Shown here in pieces: positions 24,081 through 34,697 of a stretch of DNA of 64,000 nt; positions within the stretch are counted from its first letter, which is position 1; every line of letters begins with the position of its first letter. This stretch comes from Clytia hemisphaerica (taxonomy: Eukaryota > Cnidaria > Hydrozoa > Leptothecata > Clytiidae): assembly GCA_902728285.1 (NCBI GenBank), contig CACVBU010000982.1, positions 441,912 to 505,911 of the forward strand, given 5' to 3'. The position numbers and the translations under genes were made by a program. Below the pieces are notes generated by a model. It did no database searches and was not told where the DNA came from. It worked only from the letters and a program-made list of their open reading frames with translations.

Positions 24081-25865
24081 ATTTTCTGAACTGTTTTCTT
24101 CATAAAGAGTACCGTGAAAAGCACAGGTCGAAATCATAAATCGACGCTGTGCCGACCAATCCAGATTCTATTCAGCGCGCAATCAACGAAGAGAAATGTA
24201 ACCACAACGAACATCCAAGATCTTGGATGAAGCTCAAAGTTGATATTTTTAATCCCGTCGTTGAAAACACAACTCAAAATTGTCGTCGATGCTTTTTTAA
24301 AAAGAGTCAGTGATAGAGAATCATAACATAAAGTCTGTCTATTATTTCGATTAAATTAAAATGACATTTTCATAATGAAAAGTTTAGTAATTACTGTTAT
24401 ACATTTGGGGATCATGTAAAAAATTTCTTTTTATTTCAATTACACATGGAGGTTTCTGAGGAATTCGTAAATAGTAGACTGCATACTGAAACAGTCTGCT
24501 AGATGTTAATATGGTGATATTTGCTATTCATCCTTGAATTTTTTTAGAGTGATTAGATTGACACATGCACAGTAAAATTTATATTATTGGTCTTCAGAGG
24601 TTGGAATAACCTCTGATACTCAGGGTACATAAAGAGACTTCCAAAAATCGCCTGTGGCCCTAAACTTTCTTAAATTTTAGAAAACTGCACACGTGTTTTC
24701 TAAAACGATCATTTTTAAAACAGTATGTATATACCACTTTAGCTCCCAAACAGTAGCGTGGTGGCATGGGGTGTCAGAAACATCTCCACTTCAGTCTAGT
24801 GGCAACTTTTTTGTGGTTATAGTCCACCATCCACTATCCTTTTTAAATAATGACTTTTTACAAAAAAGTGCTACCTTCTCTCAAGCACTTACAAATGTCT
24901 CTTCTCTTTATTAGAGTAGATTTTGATCCAAATGCAAATGGAGGGACTAAACCAATCTGGAGTCCCTTTTCCCTAAAACACACTTTTATTCACAATAGCA
25001 GACCTGTAAATTAGCACTAATTTTTTGCGCTGTTTGAAGTAACCCGGGAGCTGTTTAAAGCTTTTTGATTAACTGGATGGCTCTGATAAGTGGCCCGGCG
25101 TAATTTGACAGACTCCATTTTTGGGCTTTGCTGAGATCCATATCACTAGATCAAGTCTCTTTTTGGAGTAAAAAAAACAACAGAAAATCATGACAAATAC
25201 ACCAATATTTCATTCACATCAATTTCCCTAAAGATCTGAAGTGGAACAAATGGCCATAGGTCGTGTTCATTTCAAAATTTTTTATTTTAGTTTAATTCAA
25301 TTATAATCACTAAGGATAAGTGATACTAATTGGTTTTCCATATATCAACAGAGCACTGTTAATATTAGCTTTCAGGGGTTTGGTGAAAAAAATGTCACAA
25401 ATGACTTTTTAATAAAATTTCAACCAATGGGGATCAAGCATAACAGTAATAATGCGTGTGTTATTTAAATCTTTTAGTCAAATCTCCGCCCTTGTGAATT
25501 AAATGCTCATTATTCTCTTGGGAGTTCCGCTTTTGAACAAAGAATCGAATAAATACCACAAATCCTTGATCAACAATCAAATAAATCATTCAGTCAATGA
25601 ATTGTTATCAGATCGTCGAGTCTTATGAAAATCGAACTTGAGAGGTAGGGTGAAACAATTTTGGTAAAATGTGCTTTACTTCCAGAGAAGAAGATTCTCA
25701 GGAAAATTTGTTGTTGTAAAAAATGACACAAAACGAGAACTGACTAACCTATAGGTGTACACAGATTCGTTTACATGTCACAGATCATTAAGAGAGATTA
25801 TATTTCAAGATCGAAATACTATCAGAGGTTTTCACTCACCACTGGTAAACGTGCGAATAACGAAA

Positions 25866-25872
25866 TATAAAA
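25866..25872 (+). promoter_or_regulatory. TATA box of the WSC/aerolysin-like gene
   Basis: TATAAAA lies 53 nt before the start codon at 25925, which leaves room for a short 5' UTR. Position and sequence fit a core promoter. Confidence 0.45.
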
Positions 25873-25924
25873 CTCGAAGATTTTAACATAGTAATACTTT
25901 TCTACTTGTAGTTCAAGACCAATA

Positions 25925-28818
25925 ATGGGGATGCTACGTCGATTGCTCTTCATTTCGCTATTGATCTCCATTGTCCAATCACACAAACTTGCAAAAAGAT
26001 CAACACCATCGTATCGAGTAGAAGGTTGTTTTCGGTCGGCACCTGGTGGTGGAAAATCACAAAATATGGGTCATTCCGCATCTAATGTAAGATGTCAAGA
26101 TATTTGTCGTGACCATGGCTACATCCTTGCTGCTACCAAAGGTACAACGTGTCATTGTCGAAACATTTATCCTCAAGGTCGTAAAGTAGCTGATAGTCAA
26201 TGTCGAACGAGATGCAGATCTTGGTTATCGTGTAACAATGCACAAGAATGCTGTGGAGGTTCACAGGCGTACACTGTCAGTGTGGTGGGAAATATTGATG
26301 TTGCAAAGCAAGTAAGTTCTAAACTCAATAGTATGAAATAGGTTGTTTACTTTTATGGTGACCTTTTCCGATTTTAACAAATACTAACTAATTCCACCCT
26401 ACAAAACTCGTGAGTTACAGTATCAACATAGCAGGGCGTCTGAAAAATAAAATGCTTACTCACAAAAGTAGAAATTTTCACCAGATGGTATCCAAAGGTT
26501 ATAAAAATCAAAGAATGGACATTTTCTAAAATATTATTGGATAACTGAAGTCCACATGCAAATCGGCTTGGTGTCTTTTAAAGCGCTTTCTAAATTTCAG
26601 GTTTTGAGAAGGATTGCCCATAAATGGCAAGTTAGCACTCATTATCGAAAACACATGAGGAATTTTGTCAACAAACCACAGTTTAGACACGTAGAAGCTG
26701 ATTGGTGGAGGAGTTTTGATGTAAAAGGTTGGAGTAATTGTCCGGATGGAACCTACATGACTGGTGTTTGGCGTAATAACAATGATCAGGATAATGATGG
26801 CATCCACTTGATCGAACTGGCTGAATGTAAAAGCGCTGCTGCCCATCTGTTTTCGGGTGAGTTGTCTTATTTTACACATTTTTTTGGGAGAACATCCGGA
26901 ATTTTTGAAACCGTCGGATATTCTTAACTTTTTGGGTTTGAACTCTAAAAATGTTCCTAAAACATGTTAAGTTTGTATTTTGGTGTGTTTTCCTAAAAAG
27001 AAGCCGGGTTTTGAGACCTCAAAGCCATTGGATGTTCATAAACAAGTTATGAAAGGCGTGAAAAACAATTGCCGTCTGCTTGATAATTTCATAACTTCAT
27101 GCGAGATTTGGAGAGTTCCGATTTATAATATAGATAATTCGGAAATGCCAACTTATAACGTATGATTATGATATTTCTTTTTAACTCCCCGTTAATTAAT
27201 TGTCTCGCTTGTCTTTTTCAGCTGGAAAGGGTGATCAAGACTGTTACAAACTCAACATCTGGAAAACATGGGACAGTAGAAACTGGGCCACCTGCAAAGC
27301 TGGTTATTACATGTCGGGAATTTACAATACTGAAGGACATCGTTTGCATAATATCGAAGAATTCCACTGCTGTCGACCAAAATCGCAACACAAAAGCTGG
27401 GGAAGTTGCTACAACCACGATGCATGGGCCTCCTTGAATGATAAAGGTTGGACAAAATGTAACAACGGCTATTATATGGTTGGTATGTATCGGAATGACT
27501 GCAATAATTTGTGGTGTATTGAGGAATTCAAATGTTGTCAAATGGGAAGTTATAATCAAGATTCGTACGTCGATAAACCGATCATCACCATCAAGGTAAA
27601 AAAAAAATGCTTTATGTGATTGCTATGGGAACCCATGCTTTTTTTTCTTTACCCTTTGAATTTTGGATCTTGAAAGTTTCTAAGTTAGGTATTGCAGTGT
27701 GTGCATGACAGGTTGATTAATAATTAAATGCCATCTTCAGACACAAACTTTCGCGAGCAGAAATTTCCTCACATTAATGAATTTGAGGAAAACAAATTTT
27801 TCACAAGCACAAGACTTTCGTGAATCGTTGGATAAATATCATGAATTTCAAAAAAAATTGACTTAAAAAGGACATTTTCGTCCAGGCTAAAAAATATTGC
27901 TTAAGAATGTGCTAAATGTTTGTTATTTAAACTTTATCACAAATTCGAATTTTTACGATTAATTTTAATTTTTTAAAGAAATTTTGAATTGTCCGTCCTG
28001 TCACACACACGATGATTCTAAGAAGCCATCTTTTTCTTTCCTTTCTCAACCAGACTATGGGAACAGATGGCCGACTTAAAGAATGCACCATGGATGCCAT
28101 GGATAAAACTCCAGAAAGCAAGACCTATTCTTGTAAAGCTGTATCGTCACGTCAAAACATTTTGAAATTAGATGCTGTCGAGTTCAAAGTCGAAGATAAG
28201 ACACAACCTACAACAGCAAAACCCGAACGCGTCAAAAACTTCAAACCAGTCATCTGTTCTGCTTCTAACAACGCCTACACTTGCACCAAAACATTAAAAA
28301 CAGCCATCGAGACAACCACAAGTCTGGTGATTGGAACAGGTTTTGAGATGGGCGTTTCCGTTAGTAACACAGTTGGAGTTTCAGTTGAAGCCTTTGGCGT
28401 CAGTGCTTCATCAGAGTTCTCAGTTCAAGTTTCTGCATCAACTTCTTTCAACGTCGAAAGAACTAAATCGAAAACCATTACCGTTGAAGACGAAACAAAA
28501 GTTGATGTCAAAGTCGCTGCCCACAAACAAATCATGATTGACCTCCTTCGCAAGAAAGTGGATATCATCTATAAATGGAAAGGTATTTTCCGCCTTCTTG
28601 GTAAATACAAGCTCTCTTGGAGTAATGGTGATCAAACTACACAGGATATCACTACAGTCTTGTCTGGTACGAACCGAGACATGTATGCTTTTGGCACCTG
28701 GAATTACCCTGGTACCGACGTCCTTCAAGTTTTGGTGACTGATCAATACGGTAACAAGAAGACTGAATGTCAACACAAAACTGGATCTAAAAAAGACTGT
28801 TCCGTAGCAGGACTCTGA
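25925..28818 (+). CDS. Secreted WSC-domain protein with Cys/Trp repeats and C-terminal aerolysin-like pore-forming module
   Basis: Four exons, 25925-26311, 26601-26856, 27222-27595 and 28054-28818, sum to 1782 nt (593 aa) with matching phases. Residues 1-19 are a signal peptide (RRLLFISLLISIVQS), followed by a dibasic KR at 24-25. Residues about 29-125 form a WSC domain with eight or more cysteines (VEGCFR..., CQDICRDHGYILAAT, TTCHCRN, CCGG). Residues about 165-330 carry three copies of a pattern W-x(n)-KGW-x-x-C-x-x-G-Y-Y-M-x-G-x-Y-R...IEEF-x-CC that I do not recognise by name. Exon 4 encodes an aerolysin-superfamily module: long strands and, at about 430-490, a Ser/Val/Thr-alternating stretch (VSVSNTVGVSVEAFGVSAS) typical of the membrane-inserting hairpin. 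Inferred role: an oligomerising pore former in defence, digestion or venom, with N-terminal carbohydrate binding. A TATA box and AATAAA (28974) bracket it. Target and activity are unknown. Confidence 0.87.
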
Positions 28819-28973
28819 CAACTTTTCTGAGTTTCAAAATACACTTAAACTTTTGGTTTATGTTCCAGTTACTTTAACCCTTATAGGTATATTTTACTTA
28901 GCTCGTAAATTGTAATCTTTAGTTAATGTCAAACTCGTATGAATATAAATGTTTTTGGTAAAATTATTCCGCT

Positions 28974-28979
28974 AATAAA
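28974..28979 (+). promoter_or_regulatory. Poly(A) signal of the WSC/aerolysin-like gene
   Basis: Canonical AATAAA 156 nt after the stop codon. Confidence 0.5.
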
Positions 28980-29857
28980 TCATCAATTCTGAGGAGTTAA
29001 CCCCTTTCAAGCGTACGAGATCGAAAGATTTTTGCGATTCTTTAAATAAATTTTCAGGAATTTCTAGGTCCACAAATACTTCAAAGTACTTCAAATACTT
29101 CAAAAGAATGAACAAACTTCTAGAACTCTCTGATGCGATACATGTGTAAAACTTGGTTCTGATACATTGCTATTGAAGGAGATTTGTTTTAAGATTTATC
29201 TTTTTTGAACCAAGTTAAAGCCCTGCAAAGTAGGCAAAATGATCTTTCGTTGAAAGAAAGCTCAGGGGCGGTACAGCCGCATGGTTCTAAACCCACAGGG
29301 TACTAACCCTCATTTCAGGGAAATTCGTTTTAGGTACCACAATCCCCTTTTTAGTATCGGATACTAATTTTTTTGAGTCAATTTTACCTCACCAAAATTT
29401 GAAAAAGCTCAGCAAACTCTGGAAAAAAAATTGAAAATTAGTAGATGAGTGAAACAAAAAATATTTCCGTTAAATGAAGTTTAATTTTTGTCGGAAAACT
29501 AGGCTAATTTCTGATTTCCCAATATTGGTAAACATTTACCAATTACTCCCACGTAATACCAAATTTTAGCACCGGGTACTAGCTTGAAATGGGTGAAATA
29601 CTCACCCACAAATGAAGTACCATCTTTTTTTAGATTCATTGTTAGTCACCACCACCCGGCTATGGGTTAGTACCCTGCGGCTGTACTCCCTCTGGAGAGA
29701 TATAAAAAATCGGAAAACATATATGAAATCTCAGTAAAGTTATGGAAAGAGTACATGTTAAACGTAACTGATGGTATTTTGCTATCTTTGTAAGTTTTCA
29801 TTGCTATAGATTGAAAAGACGTTAAAAAATCTTTTCCATGTGGACAGACAGTCCAAA

Positions 29858-30147
29858 GCATTGAGTTTAAAGCCCGAAGGGTTAGAGTTCAATCTCTAAC
29901 CTTTCTCAGGCAAGAAAAAGTGAAGCCTTAAAAAATGCGCCGCATTTTTGACGACAGATTGAATCTAGCAATTCCTTTGTTTACGATTGATATTTTTCGA
30001 AGTTTAGCGGTAAATTTTAGTTTCAATCTGTCATTTGTGTAAAAACCAGGCGGGCCACTCCAGGCCGCGCAACTTTGGTAGGATTTGTTGGCTTCAAATC
30101 CTACCAAGGAGATTGACTTCTAGCCCTTCGGGCTTATACTTCATTGG
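29858..30147. mobile_element. GCCCGAAGGGCTAG MITE, copy 2
   Basis: CATTGAGTTTAAAGCCCGAA at the left; CTAGCCCTTCGGGCTTATAC then TTCATTGG at the right. About 290 bp, diverged inside from copy 1. Confidence 0.75.
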
Positions 30148-30982
30148 CCCAAAGGCTTTCATGCATTGCTCTTGAAAGAGAAAAATGATACAATCACAGT
30201 CAATACAATACTCATAGCATTGACAATCCCCAAATGTTAAGAAAACCAACATTCAAACAGTGTCCATCTGAATCTGATGACCAAAACGTCTCAATAGCCA
30301 AGGATATTTCGATTTCAAAAAGATTTCCAAAGCAAAAAATCTTTCAAAATAACCTATAACCTCGTACCTTGCTTCTTGATATTTTTGCAGAAGTGAAAAA
30401 TCCAGAGGGGGAATGGTTATGTACATAGCTGTCAAAATAAAATTCAAATAAACCTGAAGCAACATAAAACAAGCATGGAATTCAATGTACACGGTTTTTT
30501 CTTTTTTTATAAGAAACCATATAAGAACATAAGGCTTCGATGGCCAAAATATCAAGAACAAATTAAGAAAATTTTAAGGCTTCACAGAAACCCAATTTCT
30601 TAGAAAATTGCTCAAAAATACTCAAAAAAAAGGTGAAATTAAGAATAAGTTAAGAACATTTTCAGGCTTAAAACTAAAAAAAAAGTTAACATTTATCAGT
30701 TAAATATTTTGAATGTTCTTATAGAAAAAACGTGTACTAGCTTCAATCCAAACTAAACCAAAGTCCATCCGCTCTGCACTGTATTTTGCTTTCATGTGAA
30801 AACCACCCTCAAGGGAATCAGTCTAATTACGCGGACATGGTTTTCGATAGCAAAAAAAACAATTTAAAGCAAATGGACTTTCGTTTTCTTTTTTAATTTT
30901 AAAAAGGAAGCTTAACTTCTCCACGTCGTCATTTTTTATCTTCTTTTTCAAAATCTGTCTGACCAATCTAGAAAAAACTATA

Positions 30983-31319
30983 AATCAGGATTTCATCATG
31001 TATGTAAAACTTACAATCTTACAATCTTAATCATTGAAATTCGATCTTCCAACATTCTGTGGTTATGGGTTATATGGGTTAAACTTTTTTTTTCATAATA
31101 AACATGACAGTTTTATATAGAAACTAATTACGAAATAACGCGTTTAAAAAATATTTTAATAGGTTGAGATCATGGTGTTTAGAAATACATGTTATTTAAC
31201 TTAAGATGTGTCAACTTGGTTATCAACATATAACCCATAACCACAGAATGTTGGAAGATCGAATTTCAATGATTAAGTTTGTAAGATTGTAAGTTTTACA
31301 TACATGATGAAATCCTGAT
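30983..31319. repeat. 337-bp foldback with about 95-bp arms
   Basis: ATCAGGATTTCATCATGTAT, then GTAAAACTTACAATCTTAC and ATTCGATCTTCCAACATTCT at the left, are repeated inverted at 31219-31319 with very few mismatches. The loop is about 140 bp of AT-rich sequence. Confidence 0.8.
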
Positions 31320-32289
31320 GTTTATTATGATTTTTAATACACGTTTTTTTTTTTATTAGAACACCTAAAATTTGGCTGAGCCTGGATGTGCTTATTTTTT
31401 TAGCAATTTTCAGCCTAAAATGTTCTTAAATGCGTTCTTAATTTTTCAGACTACTCTAAATCGATAATATGATACAAAATAAAGAGCACTTAAATTTGGC
31501 AAAAGTTGGACAATATTTTTTTTTAAATATTTTACGTTCAAAAAGTTTTGTACAAAATAATAAAATTGGAATGGTTTCTTAAGGGAATATTGTAATGCAT
31601 TGGAGACCACCCCTAAATTCGGTTTTTTTTTTATTTTTAAAAAGGAAAAAGAGTTGTGTTTTGTTTCCAAACGAGGCTGGGCATGTTCTTAAGATGTTCT
31701 TAATTTTTCGACGAATTTCAGCCTATATGTTCTTATAAACTAGGTTCTAATAAAAAAAAAAACGTGTATTTTCCGGTCTTTAACTCTCCTTTCCTGAGAT
31801 GAAATTAAGCTCTCAACTTCTCCGACTGTTAATGGTAGATTTAATAATGGTGGTCTAGAAACAACCTTGGCCCTGGGATGGTTGAGTTTGTAAACATATA
31901 AGGCTAAAAATTAAATTTTTCCTCCAAAACATTGAAGCACGGTTTAAAAACAATTTTAGGGTCAGCGTGGAAAAAAGAGAAAAAAAGAAAGAGTGTAATA
32001 CAAAGGGTAATGAACTGAAAACCAAAATGAAAACTAAAGTATACTTTATCAACGCGATCGATCCTATGGTTTCTCAGTAAAAATAAGATCATTCATGACT
32101 TCCAAAGCTTTTGATTGCTTTCAGTGATCTGTAATAAAACAGGTATATACAAGAATTTTAACGTTTTCATAACCAGATAAATTTCAATCGCTTTTCAAGG
32201 TGTATATATTGGAGACCATTTGGAGATATTGAGTTTTTTTAAGGTGTTTCATTTTCCAGGTTTATAGGTCCCAAAAAAATTTATAACAG

Positions 32290-32596
32290 CCCCCCTCGCG
32301 CAATTTATTTTCGAAATTCACGCATTCACGCAAATTTTCCTCGAGTTTCACGCAATAACCCGATTTTTCAGAAAATCGGAGAATTTTTCCGGGAAAAATC
32401 GGGGAAACATTGGAAAATCGAGAAAACTGCACATAATCGGTGGAAAAAAGGGAAAATTTACGTATTCACGCACAAAATAGCCCAGATTCGCATTCACACA
32501 ATCAAAAAGTGGATTTTCACGTTCACGCAAGTTTTTTCAATTCACGCATCGCATTCACGCAACCGAAAATGGCCATTCACGCCTTCACGCAAACTG
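32290..32596. repeat. Degenerate TTCACGCA word run
   Basis: TTCACGCATTCACGCAA, TTTCACGCAATAACC, TTCGCATTCACACAATC, TTCACGTTCACGCAAG and others cover about 300 bp in one orientation. No coding or tandem-exact structure. Confidence 0.55.
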
Positions 32597-32850
32597 CTTG
32601 GGATATAATTGTATACAAGGTCCCGTATACACACTCTGTAAAAAAGACTGCATTTTCTAAGAAACGTTATCAAGAGCGATTGCTTTTGATATTACATTAG
32701 TGAAAATATTGACAACGGCCTATCAAAACGGAAAATTCGCGATATGCCTCAGAAGAAGTTATTGAAATACTATATTTCGAAAGTTTTCATACTCATTATT
32801 TATATTTTATTTTATTCATATTTTCTTTTGTTTTAACTTATCATCATAAT

Positions 32851-33119
32851 AACATGTCACAGACCTAGTAGAACCACCGACCGCCCCACTTGAAAATTTT
32901 TAGCCAAAATGTCGTCTCCGATGGGAAAAATACCCTACAATTTCAGCCTAACTGGGAAATCGATTTTCATTTCATCCCTCTTCATTGCACTCCAAAACAT
33001 CCTCACTAGAATTTTTTAAGCTTTGACCAATATAATTTTTATCCCAATTGAGATTTCGATAGAAATTTTTATCCCCGCTGTGGGAAAACATTCCAGCGGG
33101 CTGTGAGACAGGGTTGTAA
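32851..33119. repeat. TGTCACAGACC...GGCTGTGAGACA element
   Basis: Left ACATGTCACAGACCTAGTAG and right GGCTGTGAGACAGGGTTGTA are imperfect inverse repeats. It resembles 52945-53192 and shares its termini with the 14533-15580 element. Confidence 0.55.
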
Positions 33120-33686
33120 TATAGGATGCATTGCCACCCTTCTGATATAAATTCTTGTTTCTCTGGTTAAATAATTCTATGGGTTTCTTTTTATCCGAAC
33201 GGTGACTATTATAGCTTCGGGACTTTAAAACACCCAATTTCTTAGGGAAATCCTCAAAAATACTCAGAAAATGGTAAAAATAACATTTTAAGAACGTTTT
33301 TAGGTTTAAACATCAAATAGTTAAGAACATTCAAATTTTTCGAAAATTTTTGGACTTTCTTATTGTAATTGGGGCTAGTTTCGTGTTAAAAAAATTATAT
33401 TAGGATTGAGTATTAGATAAAGTTATTAACATAAAATTAACTCTAAATAAAATCAATAAAGAACAATATGCGCAGTATTAGAAATAAACAGTTTTAAAAT
33501 GATTGATTTTTCGCAAAATTCGTGAAAAGTGTGGTTCGATTAGTGAAGCAATTCGCCCTTGCAGTATTAACTTAACAAGTGTTGCCACGCTCATTGACAG
33601 GCTAGACTAAGGCGCTGACCACACCAAAGAAATAAAGAATAATCAATAAAATAAAGACTTTATCGTACGTTAGTAAAGTTAGTTTA

Positions 33687-34034
33687 GGCGAAAATAAAAA
33701 AAATGTAGTGTTTCCGGAATGCGGGTGAAGGAAAAAAGCTCTAATGCGGCCGGCCGGAAAAATTTTTGTTGTTGCTATTTTTGATACATAACTTAAGATC
33801 ATTGAAATAGAACTTTAAAAATAACTTTTATGTACAAACAGTATGAAGTAAGCCCTTATACTATAATGTATCAACTACTAACGAACAAAACTTGATTTAC
33901 AAGCGGGAATATCTAACCAAACGGCGTTTGATAGCTTGAACGGTCAACTTAACTTTCTTTATGATGATATAGATGAACCCATAGTCTGCGTCACCCGGCC
34001 GGTTTCCGGAAACACTATATTTTTTATTTTCGCC
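33687..34034. mobile_element. Harbinger-like MITE, copy C
   Basis: GGCGAAAATAAAAAAAATG...TTTTTATTTTCGCC with inverted GTGTTTCCGGAA blocks. It is flanked on both sides by TTA, the target duplication typical of PIF/Harbinger. It is 348 bp long and about 90% similar to copy A in opposite orientation. Confidence 0.8.
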
Positions 34035-34609
34035 TTAGTAAGAATTTTTATAAAATATTGTACATATAAACATTCAAAAATTTTTCAAAAAAGAAAAAAG
34101 TAACAGAAAAAGGCCATTGTTTTTATCCAATAGGAATTGACAGAAATGCATCACAAACGGATATTAGATGCACATTGATCGTCGCATCAAGCCTTCATTT
34201 AATATCTCTTCTCTGTGGCTTCCGAAGATATTAGTTCAAGTTTAAAAAGTAGGTTTTCTACCCAACGAAATGTCACAAAGTTAAACATTTGGAGGAGAAG
34301 ACAAAACACTAAAAGGTTTTGTTTTTGCCGATAACAATATGCCGAAACACACGATAATTCTTTATGTTAAACCCAAGTACTTTGTTCTTACCGAGTTCTG
34401 ACGTCTTGTCGTAGCAAAGAATTAGTTTCTGAATTCCAGAACCCAATTAAGATATATTCCAGAACCAAAAAGTCCAAATTAAATGATGCCAATGTATAGT
34501 GTATGTGCGTGGTATCCAGCATTTTTTTACTGACAAAAATTGACGGCAAATTAGACATAGACATAGTAGCTAAGTAGTTATCGAATGCATGTGAATTTAC
34601 TCTCAGTCA

Positions 34610-34615
34610 TTTATT
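34610..34615 (-). promoter_or_regulatory. Poly(A) signal of the receptor cyclase gene
   Basis: AATAAA on the minus strand, 83 nt beyond the stop codon at 34698. Confidence 0.5.
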
Positions 34616-34697
34616 TTAGAGAAACAATTCCCAAGCCGTGCAAAACTGACGCCTGAAGCACGTGTAAATTCTTTATGGGCATATGACTTCTTTTTAA

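Larger units (their letters stand above)
20026..25865. other. Gene-free stretch between SLC23 and the WSC/aerolysin gene
   Basis: Apart from the elements at 20145-20807 and 21479-23092 and a CGGTATTTCGG word run near 23970-24080, I see nothing recognisable. The short ORFs here are in AT-rich sequence without domain-like composition. It should contain the 5' end of the SLC23 transcript, which I could not place. Confidence 0.5.
28980..34609. other. Gene-free, repeat-rich stretch between the aerolysin-like gene and the receptor cyclase
   Basis: Holds the elements annotated at 29858, 30983, 32290, 32851 and 33687, plus several fragments of a TAAGAACATTTTAAGG-type repeat (about 30520-30680, 31400-31440, 33280-33330; others at 42210 and 53280-53480). 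I see no coding exon. Confidence 0.5.

Noticed and set aside
27218..27559. 113-codon minus-strand ORF over exon 3 of the WSC/aerolysin gene
   Set aside because: Shadow of the real plus-strand exon, whose phases and Cys pattern are convincing.
28438..28821. 127-codon minus-strand ORF over the aerolysin-like exon
   Set aside because: Complementary shadow of a well-supported coding exon.
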